Below are positions 6,377-6,892 of a DNA stretch of 6,892 nt, in pieces; the first letter of the stretch is position 1, and each line of letters starts with the position of its first letter. Source of the stretch: Planctomycetota bacterium (lineage in GTDB: Bacteria; Planctomycetota; Phycisphaerae; Sedimentisphaerales; Anaerobacaceae); contig JAFNGF010000012.1 in NCBI GenBank assembly GCA_017885385.1, positions 4,397 through 11,288 on the forward strand, read 5' to 3'. A program made the translations under genes and the position numbers. Under the pieces are notes generated by a model. The model saw only the letters and a program-made list of their open reading frames with translations, was not told the DNA's origin and ran no database searches.

Positions 6377-6892
6377 TTAATCACTATCTACGTTGCCTGG
6401 TGTTCCTATCGAAGGACGCGGCGGCGGTGCCATGCCATCGCCCATGTAGAAACCAGGCTGTGTAGGCTGATTATAGGCTACGTTCTGCCAGGCCACGCTC
6501 AGCCTGTATACAGGGTCGTGCATGAATGTGTAGAAACGCCGGTTTGTCAGTATTGTAGTCGTAAAGATACGCAGCTCTTTGTTATCGGTTGTTCTGCAAA
6601 TTAGCTCCTCTCTCCAGTCGCCCAGAATATCGGCAGCCAAACAGGGATTGGATTTTGTTCCATTGTTTCTGGCGCAGCCCTCAGCGGAAAACAGTCGGGT
6701 TGCCGTAGCACTGGCGTAATCCCATTTATCAATAGTAACGCCATCGAGCAGCTCACGAAGCACATCGCCATCCCACCATATCCCCATATTGCACGACCGA
6801 GGCTTGGAATCGCAGATCCTCTCGCCTTTGCAGTTGTATAGGCCGTCTGAATTATTGGCCCAGCACTCATAGCCTCGATGGCGGGGGTCAAT
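6377..6892 (-). CDS. Rhamnogalacturonan lyase, polysaccharide lyase family 11, C-terminal part
   Basis: The minus-strand frame is open to the right edge and ends at TAA (complement of 6377-6379); 171 residues are visible. It begins IDPRHRGYECWANNS and continues with SCNMGIWWDGDVLRELLDG, DILGDWREELI, LRIFTTT, and FYTFMHDPVYRLSVAWQNVA followed by YNQPTQPGFYMGDG. These are hallmark C-terminal blade motifs of PL11 exo/endo rhamnogalacturonan lyases (the B. subtilis YesW/YesX family), which cleave rhamnogalacturonan I by beta-elimination. Only the last blades of the beta-propeller are present, so the active site and any signal peptide lie outside the window. Several Cys (in ECWA, NCKGE, ICDS, SCN, EGCAR, NPCL) fit a secreted protein. 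It ends in a Pro-rich tail of about 20 residues, with no dockerin or sorting domain visible. The Met at the complement of 6785-6787 is internal, not the start. The gene is convergent with the caspase-fold gene and not part of that operon. Confidence 0.92.
   Translation of the reverse strand: MDPRHRGYECWANNSDGLYNCKGERICDSKPRSCNMGIWWDGDVLRELLDGVTIDKWDYASATATRLFSAEGCARNNGTKSNPCLAADILGDWREELICRTTDNKELRIFTTTILTNRRFYTFMHDPVYRLSVAWQNVAYNQPTQPGFYMGDGMAPPPRPSIGTPGNVDSD

Noticed and set aside
6601..6891. Second minus-strand open frame over the lyase
   Set aside because: It is a different frame from the clear PL11 motifs, and its translation has no family features.

Overview
The window looks like a chromosomal piece of a Planctomycetes-type bacterium, most likely of the Phycisphaerae/Sedimentisphaerales kind. 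That placement is an inference from the gene families and their order: a long coiled-coil envelope protein, a membrane vWA/glutamine-amidotransferase-like protein and a secreted caspase-fold protein, lying next to a rhamnogalacturonan lyase. No rRNA, tRNA or other taxonomic marker is present. Coding density is almost complete.

Layout: (1) Positions 3-2888, plus strand: the 3' part of a large gene that is open to the left edge. It encodes two beta-rich extracytoplasmic regions, a coiled coil of about 450 residues, a Pro/Gly-rich linker and a conserved C-terminal helical tail. (2) Positions 2888-5368, plus strand: a three-TM membrane protein with an intact vWA MIDAS signature and a GATase-like fold without an obvious catalytic cysteine. 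(3) Positions 5365-6363, plus strand: a secreted caspase/legumain-fold protein that keeps the histidine motif but appears to have lost the cysteine, and that carries an EF-hand-like loop. (4) Positions 6377-6892, minus strand: the C-terminal part of a PL11 rhamnogalacturonan lyase, open to the right edge and convergent with gene 3 across 13 bp.

Genes 1-3 overlap by 1 and 4 bases (TGATG and GTGA junctions) and are almost certainly one translationally coupled operon. Related gene sets in Planctomycetes often follow moxR-type AAA ATPase, DUF58 and BatA-like vWA genes, so the module is plausibly an envelope-associated MoxR/vWA assembly or stress system. Its actual function is not established, and the upstream genes are outside the window. 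The lyase is a separate transcription unit for pectin (rhamnogalacturonan I) degradation.

The most unusual structure is a set of GC-rich palindromic hairpins lying in frame inside genes 1 and 2. They fall in loops or linkers of the proteins and do not break the reading frames. The clearest are at 231-277, 606-654 and 3209-3273. They look like small REP/RPE-like elements that have inserted into coding sequence. The 3209-3256 element is a pair of perfect hairpins whose loops are complementary to each other.
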